Shown: positions 47,288-57,400 of the stretch, one piece after another
How positions within the stretch are numbered: position 1 is the first letter of the stretch
Layout of the letters: every line of letters begins with the position of its first letter
Source of the DNA: Steinernema hermaphroditum
Lineage: Eukaryota > Nematoda > Chromadorea > Rhabditida > Steinernematidae
Length of the DNA stretch: 64,000 nucleotides
Reading direction: 5' to 3'
NCBI GenBank assembly: GCA_030435675.1
Contig: CM059622.1
Coordinates: 8,866,001-8,930,000 of the forward strand
The notes under the pieces: generated by a model
Told to the model about the DNA's origin: nothing
Databases searched by the model: none
Seen by the model: only the letters and a program-made list of their open reading frames with translations
Program-made: the position numbers and the translations under genes

Positions 47288-49936
47288 CTAAAGCGCGCAA
47301 TCGACAAGCAAGAAGCAAAAGGGGAATGGGGATCGCGGGCTGTTGAAAACGGAATTTTCGTAGGTAGACGGAATGAACAGCTCGGATCCCTGTTCGAACC
47401 AAATGACATCCTTTACGAACCATTGCCAAGTAAGGCCTGTCCGCACCGATGGGAAGAACAAGTTTGATGGCCAATACGGGATCCCCAAAATGGCACGAGA
47501 CCCGTTCCGGACCATGTGTGCTACTACGTCTGGGATAAGGCGCGGCGGTGGTACAGCCCACACAAACTCGTTCGCCCATGACGAAGCAAACGCGTCTACT
47601 GCTTCCGCGCCCACCTCTGCGTACCGCGACAGAAATCGCCTGCATTGCGCGTTGCGCGAATTCGCGAAGGCATCTAATGAGGGCTGCCCCCAGCGCTGCG
47701 CGCATAAATTAAAAACATCGGGTTGAATACCCCAGTCGTCCCTATCGAGCAACCGGCTTGCTTCGTCTGCTAGTGAATTTTCCTCCCTCGGCACCCAGAC
47801 CGGCACGACCTCCGAACCGACGCTTTCGGCCCAGTCAAATATGCTCTCCGCTAATTTCTGCAACTTTGAGAGGCTGCTCCCTTTCTTGACAATGCTTACT
47901 GCCCCTTGGTTGTCCACTTGGACGAGGATTTTCGCGCCTTTAAGCTCATTTGAAAAAGCCCTGAGCGCGAAAAGGACGGCTGCGACCTCCCTGTAAGTGC
48001 TGGATTCTCCCCGCTCGCCAGGCTCGAAATTCCTGGCGGTGCGCACCGTCGAACCGTTGGTGTGCCACAACACCGCTCCTGCTCCCGTTCCCGACGCGTC
48101 TGTTGCTAAGCGGCGCGATGTGCCCACTGTCTCCAAAGATCGACAGTTTCGCTGTTGCGCATTGGCTAGCCACCACCTAAGGTCTGATGATTCACTAGCT
48201 GAGAGTGGTTGGCGTGCTTTAGCTGGCAATTCCTCCATTGCAGCGAGGGTGGCGTGCAAGCTCCTCCCTTTTAGTGATGTTACCGGCCCAAACACAAAGC
48301 CTATGGATGCTAGCGATCCCCCCAGCTGCATTCGTTCCTGCTTTGACGGGGATTGGGTCTGCAGCATATCGGACACCCGGCATAGGAGCTTGTGCATGCG
48401 CTTTTGCGAAATCTGCACGATATATTTTGCCAAGTCAATTTCGAACCCGAGCCATGTCAGTCGCTGCACTGGGCGCCACTGGCATTTGGCCTCCGATGTA
48501 ACCACGCCCGCGAGCGCTAAATCTTGTCTCACCACACGCACATAATCTGCACAAAGCGAGTCAGTTGGAGCGAAAATGAGCCCGTCGTCAAGGTACAAAG
48601 CGCAGGTGATTCCCGCTTCGCGCCACTTGGCTAATAGCGGACGGAACAGCTTCGTAAATAACATCGGGGCTGACGACAGCCCAAAAGGGAGCACGTTAAA
48701 CACGAAAAATTTCCCGCGCCACTCAATGCCTAAGAATTGTCTGTGCGCCTCGCGAATTTCAACGTGATGGTACCCTGACTTCATGTCGAAAGACGCCAAA
48801 AACCCCCTCTTTGGAAGCATGGCGGCTACGTTTTCCAACCGCTCGAAAGTCACCGACTTTTGTTCTAGAAAGCCGTTCAACCATGAGAGATCAATTATCA
48901 GTCTCGGTTTGCTACCGTTGTGCACAACGGCCATGGGGCTGACGACGCGCGGTTTGGCCGGACTCGCGCTGATGGCTCCCGCTGCCAGTAGCGCCTCTAT
49001 TTCATTTCGTACAAATTCCTGGTCCCGTGCGTTCATATGCGCATTCGACTTATAAAACGTGGGCACCTCCCCGTTTGCTTTAAAAGGGAGTGCGTATCCC
49101 CGTAAAATTACGTCCAAGACCCACCCTGGCGAATGCAAGCGTTCCCAAAAACTAACACAAGACTTCAGCTTACCGACAACGCTGTTAGCTGCTGCACTAA
49201 GCGGGTCCTCACTGCCGACTTGAGCTTGCTCCTTGCGGACACTGCTTGGCCAGGTGTCCGTAACCTTTGCAGTTGTAACACATTGACTGCGCGGGCCTCC
49301 TTGCAAACTGTTGCGGAGCTCCATAACCTCCGATAGCATACTGCGTTTGCTGCTGCAGCTGCTGGACTTGTGCTGCCAGGCTTGCAATCTGGTTGTCCCG
49401 GTAGTTGAACGCGACGGACGTGCGGGCTCCACCTCCGCCGCTGCGCTACAATCAAACACACTGCGGCATTCCCACGTTCCATATCCGCTTACCGGAAAGG
49501 GCCGCTTTCTGGTCGCACTGGGCAGCTGTGCCGGCCGAGCAGCCTCAATCTCGGTGAATTTATCCAACGCTTCTTGTACGCACTGAGCGAGTGACATCTC
49601 GGGGTGGGCCGACTGCCTATCTTCGAAAAACTTGAAGAAACTTGGTTGGGCATCGCCCTTGCGCAACAACATGTTACGTGCCTTCATGTCCTCGATAAGG
49701 GCACTCAACGATTGATTCTCGCCGACCTCAGCGGCAAGCTGGTTCAGCCGGTTGATCCACTCGGCGTTGAGCTGGACCTGGACGTCCAGACGCGTGCTCT
49801 TCAGCGGCTTCTCTTTAACAGCTGCTTGCTGCTGCTTGGCCTCGAGCGTGTCGACCTTCTCGGCGACTTTTTCCATCAACGCAAACAGATGGTCGAACTT
49901 CTCGCTCCCTTGCGGGCTTTCAACTTGATCGCTCAT
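47288..49936 (-). CDS. Gag-RT-RNase H frame of the PAT-like element
   Basis: An unbroken 882-codon frame. Residues 1-148 are a Gag-like coiled-coil region (VEKVDTLEAKQQQ type). RT spans about residues 290-560: KPRLIIDLSWLN, FLASFDMKSGYHHVE, VLPFGLSSAP, CALYLDDGLIF (YLDD) and LTWLGFEID. RNase H follows: RLATDASGTGAGAVLW, STYREVAAV, ILVQVDNQGA, NSLADEASRL. The stretch between Gag and RT reads through a candidate 47-bp intron (49446-49492); if that is removed, the frame changes to one with a zinc knuckle and stops. So this ORF is either the unspliced Gag-Pol product or a chance continuity, with RT started separately. It has no integrase or protease. Confidence 0.85.
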   Translation of the reverse strand: MSDQVESPQGSEKFDHLFALMEKVAEKVDTLEAKQQQAAVKEKPLKSTRLDVQVQLNAEWINRLNQLAAEVGENQSLSALIEDMKARNMLLRKGDAQPSFFKFFEDRQSAHPEMSLAQCVQEALDKFTEIEAARPAQLPSATRKRPFPVSGYGTWECRSVFDCSAAAEVEPARPSRSTTGTTRLQAWQHKSSSCSSKRSMLSEVMELRNSLQGGPRSQCVTTAKVTDTWPSSVRKEQAQVGSEDPLSAAANSVVGKLKSCVSFWERLHSPGWVLDVILRGYALPFKANGEVPTFYKSNAHMNARDQEFVRNEIEALLAAGAISASPAKPRVVSPMAVVHNGSKPRLIIDLSWLNGFLEQKSVTFERLENVAAMLPKRGFLASFDMKSGYHHVEIREAHRQFLGIEWRGKFFVFNVLPFGLSSAPMLFTKLFRPLLAKWREAGITCALYLDDGLIFAPTDSLCADYVRVVRQDLALAGVVTSEAKCQWRPVQRLTWLGFEIDLAKYIVQISQKRMHKLLCRVSDMLQTQSPSKQERMQLGGSLASIGFVFGPVTSLKGRSLHATLAAMEELPAKARQPLSASESSDLRWWLANAQQRNCRSLETVGTSRRLATDASGTGAGAVLWHTNGSTVRTARNFEPGERGESSTYREVAAVLFALRAFSNELKGAKILVQVDNQGAVSIVKKGSSLSKLQKLAESIFDWAESVGSEVVPVWVPREENSLADEASRLLDRDDWGIQPDVFNLCAQRWGQPSLDAFANSRNAQCRRFLSRYAEVGAEAVDAFASSWANEFVWAVPPPRLIPDVVAHMVRNGSRAILGIPYWPSNLFFPSVRTGLTWQWFVKDVIWFEQGSELFIPSTYENSVFNSPRSPFPFCFLLVDCAL
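49209..49936 (-). CDS. Spliced Gag with CCHC zinc knuckle (alternative product)
   Basis: Exons 49936-49493 and 49445-49209 joined over a 47-bp intron give 226 codons plus stop. The second exon encodes a Gln-rich coiled segment (SLAAQVQQLQQQTQYA) and a textbook zinc knuckle CYNCKGYGHLAKQC just before the stop. The knuckle is absent from the unspliced 882-codon frame. Intron donor is GTAAGC and acceptor is GATTGTAG. A zinc knuckle in a second frame cannot be chance. The alternative to splicing is a programmed frameshift. Confidence 0.65.
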
Positions 49937-50380
49937 TCTACAATATGTCCGTTAGTACCGACCTCTTGTCGCACGTACTTACTTTTCCGAAAGTTGTTCA
50001 CTAAGAGGGTGGAGCGGACGCGCTGCGTCGCGAAATTACGCACAAGTCCTGCAAAAGATCTGTACGTTACTCCCAGTTATGAAGTAAGCCCACTGGCTTT
50101 CTACTGCGCTCGAACACCTGCGCGTGCTCCCAATACTGACTGCCGGGCAACTTCGACCGGTTATGCACTCGGAAACCTTATCCGAATCACGCAGCACTAT
50201 CTGACCGGAACTTCGACGGCCGTATATTGCACCACAAGTGCGCGAGCTCTCGCCTCTTGATACGGAGCAATACCACAAATTTCGAATTTCGCCGTTCCCG
50301 AAACAGGCACCACGCGTTTTTTGGACTTCGAAAATCGTATCAAAACTTAACTCCACAAACTTCACAGAAAGCTATTTCGA

Positions 50381-50560
50381 TTAACTTCACTAAGAGAGTA
50401 CAACAAAACCACGACTACCGAACGCTGAACTGTCAAGCAAGATGACGCAACACCCGTTGCGGCGTCCTATTACCCTTCTGGCCCAAAATACCGTACCCTC
50501 TCAGCGTGTTGCGCTGAGACCCGCGCCAGTCCCAACGACTGGCTGCGCGGAAATCATCAT
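50381..50560 (-). repeat. PAT-like split repeat B, terminal copy
   Basis: 180 bp identical by eye to 46956-47135. It ends at the MULE sequence that resumes at 50561. Confidence 0.85.
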
Positions 50561-51118
50561 TACCGCGATAACAAAAAATTTCGAAATACTGTTCGATCGT
50601 TGGTAGCGTTCGCATTCCTCCAACACGAAGACATTGAAGTTGCATACGATATCGTGCGTCAAAACGCGCCTAACATGCCGCAGATGGTCGAATTTCTTCG
50701 TTGCTTCTCGTCAACATTCATTCGTCGTGCAGGAGGACCATCAACGTTCAGTCCAAACGAGTGGAGTTGTTATTTGGGTGTCACCTCTGATCTTGGACGT
50801 ACAAACAATGGACAAGAAGGGTGGCATAACGCTTTTCGGTCCAAATTTGGTACAAGTGCTCACCCGCCAATGTCGAAGACGATCGATGGATTCAAGAACG
50901 AAGAAAAAAATGCTCACGATCGCCTTCGGAATCACGAATTGGATCATACCCGGCCAATCATTGGATTTCCGAGAAAAATGGTGTACATGAAGAACGATAT
51001 CGCCATCAGAACTCTCACTGATGAATATTACGGAATTCCTGAAGATGGAAGAACGGATGAGAAGCTTCTCCGTTTGTTGCGGGCGTTGCAGTACCGAGTT
51101 AATGCATTTTCCGATTAG
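50561..51118 (+). pseudogene. MULE transposase, 3' half
   Basis: A frame open from the insertion point to a stop at 51116-51118. It holds the C-terminal block of MULE transposases (NNGQEGWHNAFRSKFG, corresponding to NNSVESWHNAF in the intact MULE). Its frame matches that at 45662, so the two halves were one gene before the retrotransposon arrived. The 5' half is frameshifted, so the whole is a pseudogene. Confidence 0.7.
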
Positions 51119-51394
51119 AACAGAAGCGTAAGGCAGAATCTATTTGTTGGGACTTATTTTGTTATTGTTGTTGCATGTTTGTTGTTATATTGTTGTTACT
51201 CTTGTTCCGTGTCCTTAAAAAAATCAATACGGAAGTCCTGCGCGCTAGTATCTGGAGCGTAAATATCTGGCGCGTAAATATCTGGCGCGCAAATGTCCAG
51301 CGCGCAAATGTCTGGGCACCGTCGGAAATTAGACCAATGCACGCAGCGGTTTTCAGACTAATTTTTTTCCCAGGCTTGCTCTAGTGTTCTCTTC

Positions 51395-51590
51395 TGGGAG
51401 TCTTGATGGTTAGGCGTCTTTGCCAGGCCTTCTTCTCCAAAATGCACCAAATGGCGCACTTCGTCCGATTCAGATCCGGCGAGTTGGACGGCCAAATGTC
51501 TTTGGCCTCATATCTCCATATGTGGTCCGTGCAGAAGGCCATCGATGATTTCGATCCCTGGGCAACCGTTCACTTCTGGTCCTTTTAGAT
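51395..51590 (-). pseudogene. Tc1/mariner-like transposase fragment
   Basis: On the minus strand the frame reads DIWPSNSPDLN and then CILEKKAWQRR, the C-terminal region of Tc1-type transposases that includes the last Asp of the catalytic triad. Only about 60 residues remain and no inverted repeats were found. Confidence 0.55.
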
Positions 51591-51599
51591 GTCAGGGTT

Positions 51600-51995
51600 T
51601 GCTGTGAAGGCTTGCTACACTGGGAAATGCGGCAAGATGGTCGACCAAAACTTGTACATCGAGCAGCTGCATTGTTTGAACCATGCAATCCAACAGAAAA
51701 GCTACATGAAGTACAAGCCATCCTTCTGCATGACAGCACCCACCCGCAAATTGTAAAAGTCGTCAAGACCGCACTCGATGAGCTGAACTGGGAAGTTCTA
51801 CCACATCCACCGCATTCTCCAGACATAGCACCAACGGATTATCATCTGTTCCGCTCGCTGTCAAACCACATGAAGGGTGTTTCATTCGAAAATGACGAAG
51901 AACTCCAGACCTGCCGATTTTTAGAGAACAGGAATCGGTCAACTGGTGGACCGGTGGGAGCAGGTCGTGGACAACAACGGTGAATATATTGTTGA
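51600..51995 (+). pseudogene. mariner transposase fragment
   Basis: The frame contains ILLHDSTHPQIVKVV, then LNWEVLPHPPHSPDIAPTDYHLF, the mariner DD34D core with its second and third Asp, and the LSNHMKG block. A frameshift at about 51905 precedes a remnant of the C-terminus (WEQVVDNNG in another frame). The N-terminal half is missing. It is fused tail-first to the fragment at 51395-51590. Confidence 0.75.
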
Positions 51996-52059
51996 TTAAT
52001 TTCGTTTTTTAAAAGTTCGACAAAAAAAAACCGCAGGAACTAATTCGCCAACCCAATAT

Positions 52060-52476
52060 ACATGTATTTAACGGTGCAAAATACTAGGCGCCCTAATGCG
52101 GTATATGTCCGTCAAAAGAGATGAAATATTCTTCATCACCGACGCCATATTAGTTTCCGGTGATTCCCAAATGACCCAGTGTACACTTAACGAGCATCAG
52201 ATAGTTGTATCGTGATTTACCAGGTTACCTTAGGTAGTATGTATGAACATTTGCCAACCAAAACAAAATTGTGAGCTTAAGTATACAATGGGTTACTTGG
52301 GAATCATCGGTGAGAAACGATGCTGTGTTAGTGAGAAATAATATTTCATCTCTTTCGACGGACATAGAACGCGTTAGAGCACCTAGTATTTTGCACCGTT
52401 AATATACTCGCCTAGGTCTATCACTTGCCCCCAGTCTCTCGTCGATCTTAGCGTTACATGAATGACCGTTCCCTTG
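52060..52476. mobile_element. Truncated CAAGGGA MITE (element D)
   Basis: The right end reads GAATGACCGTTCCCTTG followed by TTA, close to element C. Internal arms are inverted (GCAAAATACTAGG near 52077 and CCTAGTATTTTGC near 52382). The left terminus is missing and mariner sequence lies there instead, so the element is cut on that side. Confidence 0.6.
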
Positions 52477-53121
52477 TTAGTATTTCGGAAACAGTTTTTA
52501 TAAGTACAGTATAAGTAGGCAGTGGAACAGTCAAAAATCAAGGCGTAAAGAACTGCAATTTTAAATAAGCACTGCTTTGATTCGCCCAATGACCGTCGTA
52601 AACCTACCAATGTGTTGATGCTCAGGCGTGCAACAACTTGCATGGATGTTTGTATGGATGACTGTTTCTTTTCACCACACAACTGTTTTCAAAGAAATAG
52701 CTGCAGACACTGCAGACACAGGAGGTGTGAAAATGTATAGTTCTGGTGAAAATAAGGAAGGTAGAAAAAAAGAAGAACTTGTGTTAGGTCGAACCCGCGT
52801 ACATGTACTAAATCGTTCAATAAACCAGGCAACACCCTCGGCTGCTAGGCCAGTGAACACGCCTTTGCTATCTCTAGACAGTTGCCGTATTTGTTGTAGA
52901 GCGCGAGCTCCTATTCATCTTGTTCGTGTTCTCTGTTATTTTTATACGTATATAAAAGTTTAATTACTCATGTTTGAGGTCCCCACTTGGTTGAGTATTT
53001 CTGCTCTCCTCAAACATTGTTACGGCAAGACGTAACACCGACATACCTTTGCTTTGGTCCTTTTGGACACACCTAAAGTGGACTGCCAGTTTCTGCACTT
53101 CTTTCCTTCTGGGCGTCATCG
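52477..53121. other. Repeat-rich spacer, nothing recognised
   Basis: 650 bp between element D and the next minisatellite-capped element. The last part (52955-53030) resembles a short stretch of the LTR at 54225-54300 (TTTAATTAC, GTTTGAGGTC, TGTTACG, AAGACGTAACA), perhaps a degraded solo LTR end. Confidence 0.4.
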
Positions 53122-53994
53122 CAACTAATCCCAGGACAACTGATCCCAGGGACAACTGATCCCATGATGCCTAAATAGCTTTCGGCGGTGTGCCGACAGT
53201 TGCACAAAAAATAATTCGTGACCGAATAGGTGGTCGTGATCGGTGTAGGTACTATTGTCTTAGATATCGAGGGCTTTAGCTTTTCTATTCATAGGCTTAG
53301 ACTGAGTTAAGCCTGAGAGTGGGCTTAGCTACGCGAAAATAGTTGCATTAACATTGTAGCCTCTCCTCTGAGAGAGGCCATCAATCTTTGACAGCTGATG
53401 TCCTAGTACGTTAGACAGTCTATATTTCGAGTTATGGAGATCTGAATTCATTTATCATGAAGCATCATTCCGCCCGCTTCGTCCCAAAGGCCACAGAAAC
53501 CCTCGTAGACCCGGCCCACAGGAAGGAAGGCCAGTTTTACGAGAGACGGATTTTCGCACAACTATTTTTTGACGAACTGTTGGCACACCGCCGAAAGCTA
53601 TTTGGGCATCGTGGGATCAGTCGTCAGGTCTTTCATTTGTGCCCCCAGCGATCGGTCGGGTCGTCCACTCGCTCTCTCTCTGAGGCTGTCTGAGCCGAAT
53701 GAGTTAAGTGAGCGGTCGTTCTCGGCCGTCGCTGTTGGCGCACTGATCGCCCCGGCTCCCAGAAGGCCTGGAACACCAGGGAGCCGTAGTTCCACCGTCT
53801 CGCCAAGAAGCTCGTAATGACTGCCCGACTCTACCCGCGCCAGAGAAGCCGAAGAAGCGTTGCAACTCCGAAGTCCGCGCCGCCAGCCGAACCGAAGATG
53901 CCCCTCCGTTCCGTTCGCTGTTCTCCGCCGCCGCGCCTCTTCCGGAATCAACTCTTCACGACTTCGACGCCCGCGCATACTGATGGGAACGTTG

Positions 53995-53999
53995 GATTC
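53995..53999. repeat. Target site duplication GATTC, left
   Basis: GATTC directly before the 5' LTR, repeated directly after the 3' LTR at 58925-58929. Five bp is usual for Ty3/Gypsy integrases. Confidence 0.85.
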
Positions 54000-54299
54000 T
54001 GTTGCGTGCTGACCACACGCATTGTGATCATTGTTCGTATTCGGTTTTGGTCTCGCCACGATCCCAACCGTCTACAGTCTCTCTCTGCATTGTCATCCGC
54101 CCTGTTTGACATCTGCTCTTGTTTCTACTTGTTATTTGTGCCTAACGTGCGTCTATGCACCCTGTGTTTGTGTATGTCCGCGTTAGGGTTGTTAGCGTGT
54201 TTTGTTTTGATTATAAAAGGTTTAATTACCCAAGTTTGAGGTCTCCCACCAGGTAGAGCTCTACGCTCCCTCAAACTATTGTTACGACAAGACGTAACA
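54000..54299 (+). repeat. 5' LTR
   Basis: 300 bp from TGTTGCG to CGTAACA (short inverted ends). It contains a TATA-like TATAAAAG at 54212-54219, the probable promoter of the element. It matches 58625-58924 at every position I compared. Confidence 0.92.
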
Positions 54300-54302
54300 A
54301 AT

Positions 54303-54320
54303 TGGCGATCAGGATTCCGA
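54303..54320 (+). other. Primer-binding site
   Basis: TGGCGATCAGGATTCCGA, three bases after the LTR. Its complement ends TTCGGAATCCTGATCGCCA with the last base adjusted to the window, i.e. it looks like a tRNA 3' end with a T-loop (TTCGGAA) and CCA. The tRNA species was not identified. Confidence 0.6.
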
Positions 54321-54434
54321 AGCTCACCCGAAGAATCCGCCACCTGCAACTCCTGCAACTGGTCAGCCGTGCCCAGCCGCGCAGAACCAGCCGAAGAAGC
54401 CGAAGCTTAAGGGTTTTCGTCGCAAGACCCACAC

Positions 54435-57400
54435 TTGAACTTTTTACTCGATCTTCAACTTCAACCAAAAAGTTCAATCAACTTGGTGATCACGAAGAAG
54501 ATGAACGGTCTCCAGAACCTTCCCATTTTCGACCCGGACGTCGATGACTTTGCTCTCTGGTACCAAGTTGCGACAAGCCGCTTGATGTTACTCCCAGAAC
54601 AAACGTCAGATAAGCAGAAGGCCGCAATGCTGATTGCAATGCTCAACATGTCCGCAGTCAGTCAACTGTCAACGCGCCTGCAAGCTAAGGGCAAGGAACT
54701 CACAACATGCGAACTCGAAGACGTCAAGACAGAGCTCACTGCCGCTTTCGAAAAGAAGAAACTCCTGTTTACTTATCGTCGCGAGTGCTGGACACTTCAA
54801 CAGTCTGCTCACTTATCACTTGATGACTGGTACAAGTCCGTCATGAAAGCCGTGCACAAGTTCGATTACAAATCGTTCTCCGAAATGGAACTTGCTGTGA
54901 TGATCTACGCTCAAGGACTTCACAATCCGCAACTCAAAGAACATCTTCTACTGAAGCTAGCCGGTCGGAAACATGACGAGAAGACTGATCTTGAGTCCAT
55001 CCATCAAGAGGCCAAGACGAAGAGCCAAGTTCGAAACGAAGTGAAAGCTCGTCAAGAAATCGCTGCTACCAACAAGCACAAGCCGTTCAAGCAACTCCCA
55101 CGCCAGTCGGATGCTCCATCGAGAAAGTCACCTCCAAGATCCAAGCCGCAGAAGCTGAGAGAACCACCCAGTCCGTGCTATGGCTGCGGTGAAATGCATT
55201 TCAATCGTGATTGTCCGTACAAGAACAAGAAATGCTTCGATTGCCAGCAGATAGGACACAAGAAAGGCTTTTGTGCGCCTCCAAGGGACAAGCATGTCCG
55301 CACCATCGACGTGAAAAAGAAGCGCAACGCCTCACCAGACGCGTCAACGAAGAAGTACGTCACCATCCAAGTCAACGGAGTTCCCGTAGAAGTACTTGTC
55401 GACACTGGATCAGACATCAATCTTATCAACGAAGATACGTGGTTCGACCTCGACCAGCCGAAGCTTCGCCCAGCCGAGAACGTCTTCAGCGCCTCAAACC
55501 ACAGCATGTCTCTCCATGGTTATTTCGATGCCGAGCTGAACTGGAACGGACGCGTTCACCACGACCGCATCTACGTGTGTCCCGATGGACCCCAACTGAT
55601 CGGACACCGAGCGCTCGATGCTATTGGAATGGCCGACATACCTTTCAAGCAGGTATGCTCTACGAAGAAGACGCAAGATCCTCCTCACCTACAAGAAAGT
55701 GAGCGAATCAAGACCATGCTTCACCGGAAGTATCCCGCCGTCTTTGAACCAACTCTGGGCCGCTGCACGAAGCACTCTGCCCATATCCAGCTCAAGCCTG
55801 ACGCGAAGCCCGTCTTCCGCAAAGCGCGACCGTTGCCGTTCGCCAAGAAAGCCCAAGTAGCTGAAGAACTGCGTCGACTAGAAGAAATGGACGTCATCGA
55901 GCCCATCGCGCACAGTGACTACGCAGCTCCAGTTGTCGTCGTCCAGAAACCATCCGGTCAGATCCGTCTATGTAACGACTACTCCACCGGATTGAACAGT
56001 CAAGTCCAGATGAACCGTCATCCGATGCCGACAATCGAAGACATGCTGACGTCTTTAACCGGTGCCAAGTTCTTCTCATCACTCGACATGGCTGATGCTT
56101 TTCTACAAATACCCGTCGAAGAGGAAACAAGCAAGCTGTTGACGATCAACACGCACAAAGGACTCTTCCGTTTCAAGCGCCTGCCGTTCGGAGTCAAGCC
56201 GGCAACTGGCATCTTTCAAGAGATCATGGACAAGATGCTGACTGGAGTTCCCGGAAGTCTCGCCTACTTAGACGACATCATCGTCACTGGTGTTGACGCA
56301 GACGACCACCTCAAGAATCTCGAAACCGTTCTCCAGCGAATTCAAGATTATGGTCTCCGTCTCCGCCTTGAGAAGTGCCGATTTCTCCTACCAGAAGTCA
56401 AGTATCTTGGGATGGTCATCAACGCCCGAAACATCACGGCAGACAAGAAGAAGATCGAAGCGATTCTCAACATGCCGCCACCGGAAAATGTGCAACAAGC
56501 CCGCTCACTCCTTGGGATGATCAACTACTACGGCCGTTTCCTGCCGGATCTTCACCACCTAAGGCCGCCAATCGAACGTCTCCTACACAAGGATGTCTCA
56601 TGGGACTGGTCACAAGACTGTGAAGAAACATTCAAGAAGCTGAAGCAAGCTCTGTCGTCACCACTGCTCTTGGCTCACTTCGACTCCAATGCTGAACACG
56701 TCGTCGCTGCTGATGCTTCCGAATACGGAATTGGATGTGCTCTCCTGCAACGCTCTCCAGATGGAACCGTTCGTGCTGTCGCCCACGCTGCCAAGTCACT
56801 TAGTCCAGCCCAGCGCAAGTATGGACAGATCGAGAAGGAAGCGTTCGCTCTCACTTATGCCGTTCGGAAGTTCCACAAGTACATCGCAGGCCGCCGATTC
56901 GTTCTCCAGACCGATCACAAGCCTCTCGTCGCAATCTTTGGTTCGCAGAAAGGAGTTCCAACTCTGACAGCAAGTCGCCTGCAACGCTACGCTCTGACTC
57001 TCTTGAACTACGACTTCGAGATCCAGCATGTAGCAACGGACAAGTTTGGACATGCCGACGCTTTGTCTCGTCTCATCACCGAGCAACGTAACGCTGAAGA
57101 AGAAGAACTCAAGATCTTCTACACTTCTGCCGACACGGAAGATGCGTTGGACACCGAAGAGCTCGACGACTCATACGACGTCGATGCGGAATCAACTTTC
57201 CCCGTCAAGCTCGATGAAATCCGCGCCGCCAGTATGAAGGATCCAGTTCTACGACAGCTGCACCGCTACGTCAAACACGGTTGGCCGCCATGTGTCAAGA
57301 AGACTGCTCCAGAACTCAACAACTACGCCCGGAACATCCCTGCTTTCTCAATCGTCAAGGGTACAGTACGCTACTGCGACCGAGTGATTGTTCCTGCAAG

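Larger units (their letters stand above)
45663..50560 (-). mobile_element. PAT/DIRS-like tyrosine-recombinase retrotransposon
   Basis: A 4898-bp element on the minus strand with the split-direct-repeat layout of PAT elements: repeat B (50560-50381), gag/RT-RNase H, repeats A and B joined (47275-47136 and 47135-46956), recombinase gene, repeat A (45802-45663). Copies of A (140 bp) and B (180 bp) look identical. There is no target duplication, as expected for integration by a tyrosine recombinase. All genes are open, so it looks recent and complete. PAT elements are known from nematodes. Confidence 0.85.
44910..51316. mobile_element. Second minisatellite-capped MULE, interrupted by a PAT-like element
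   Basis: The left end (from 44910, CCCTGACATG then ACATTTACGCGCCAGATATT) and right end (51241-51316, 15-bp units ATCTGGCGCGTAAAT and variants) are inverted copies. Inside are the two halves of a decayed MULE transposase gene (45000-45662 and 50561-51118), separated by a 4.9-kb retrotransposon (45663-50560). No flanking duplication is obvious. Confidence 0.7.
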
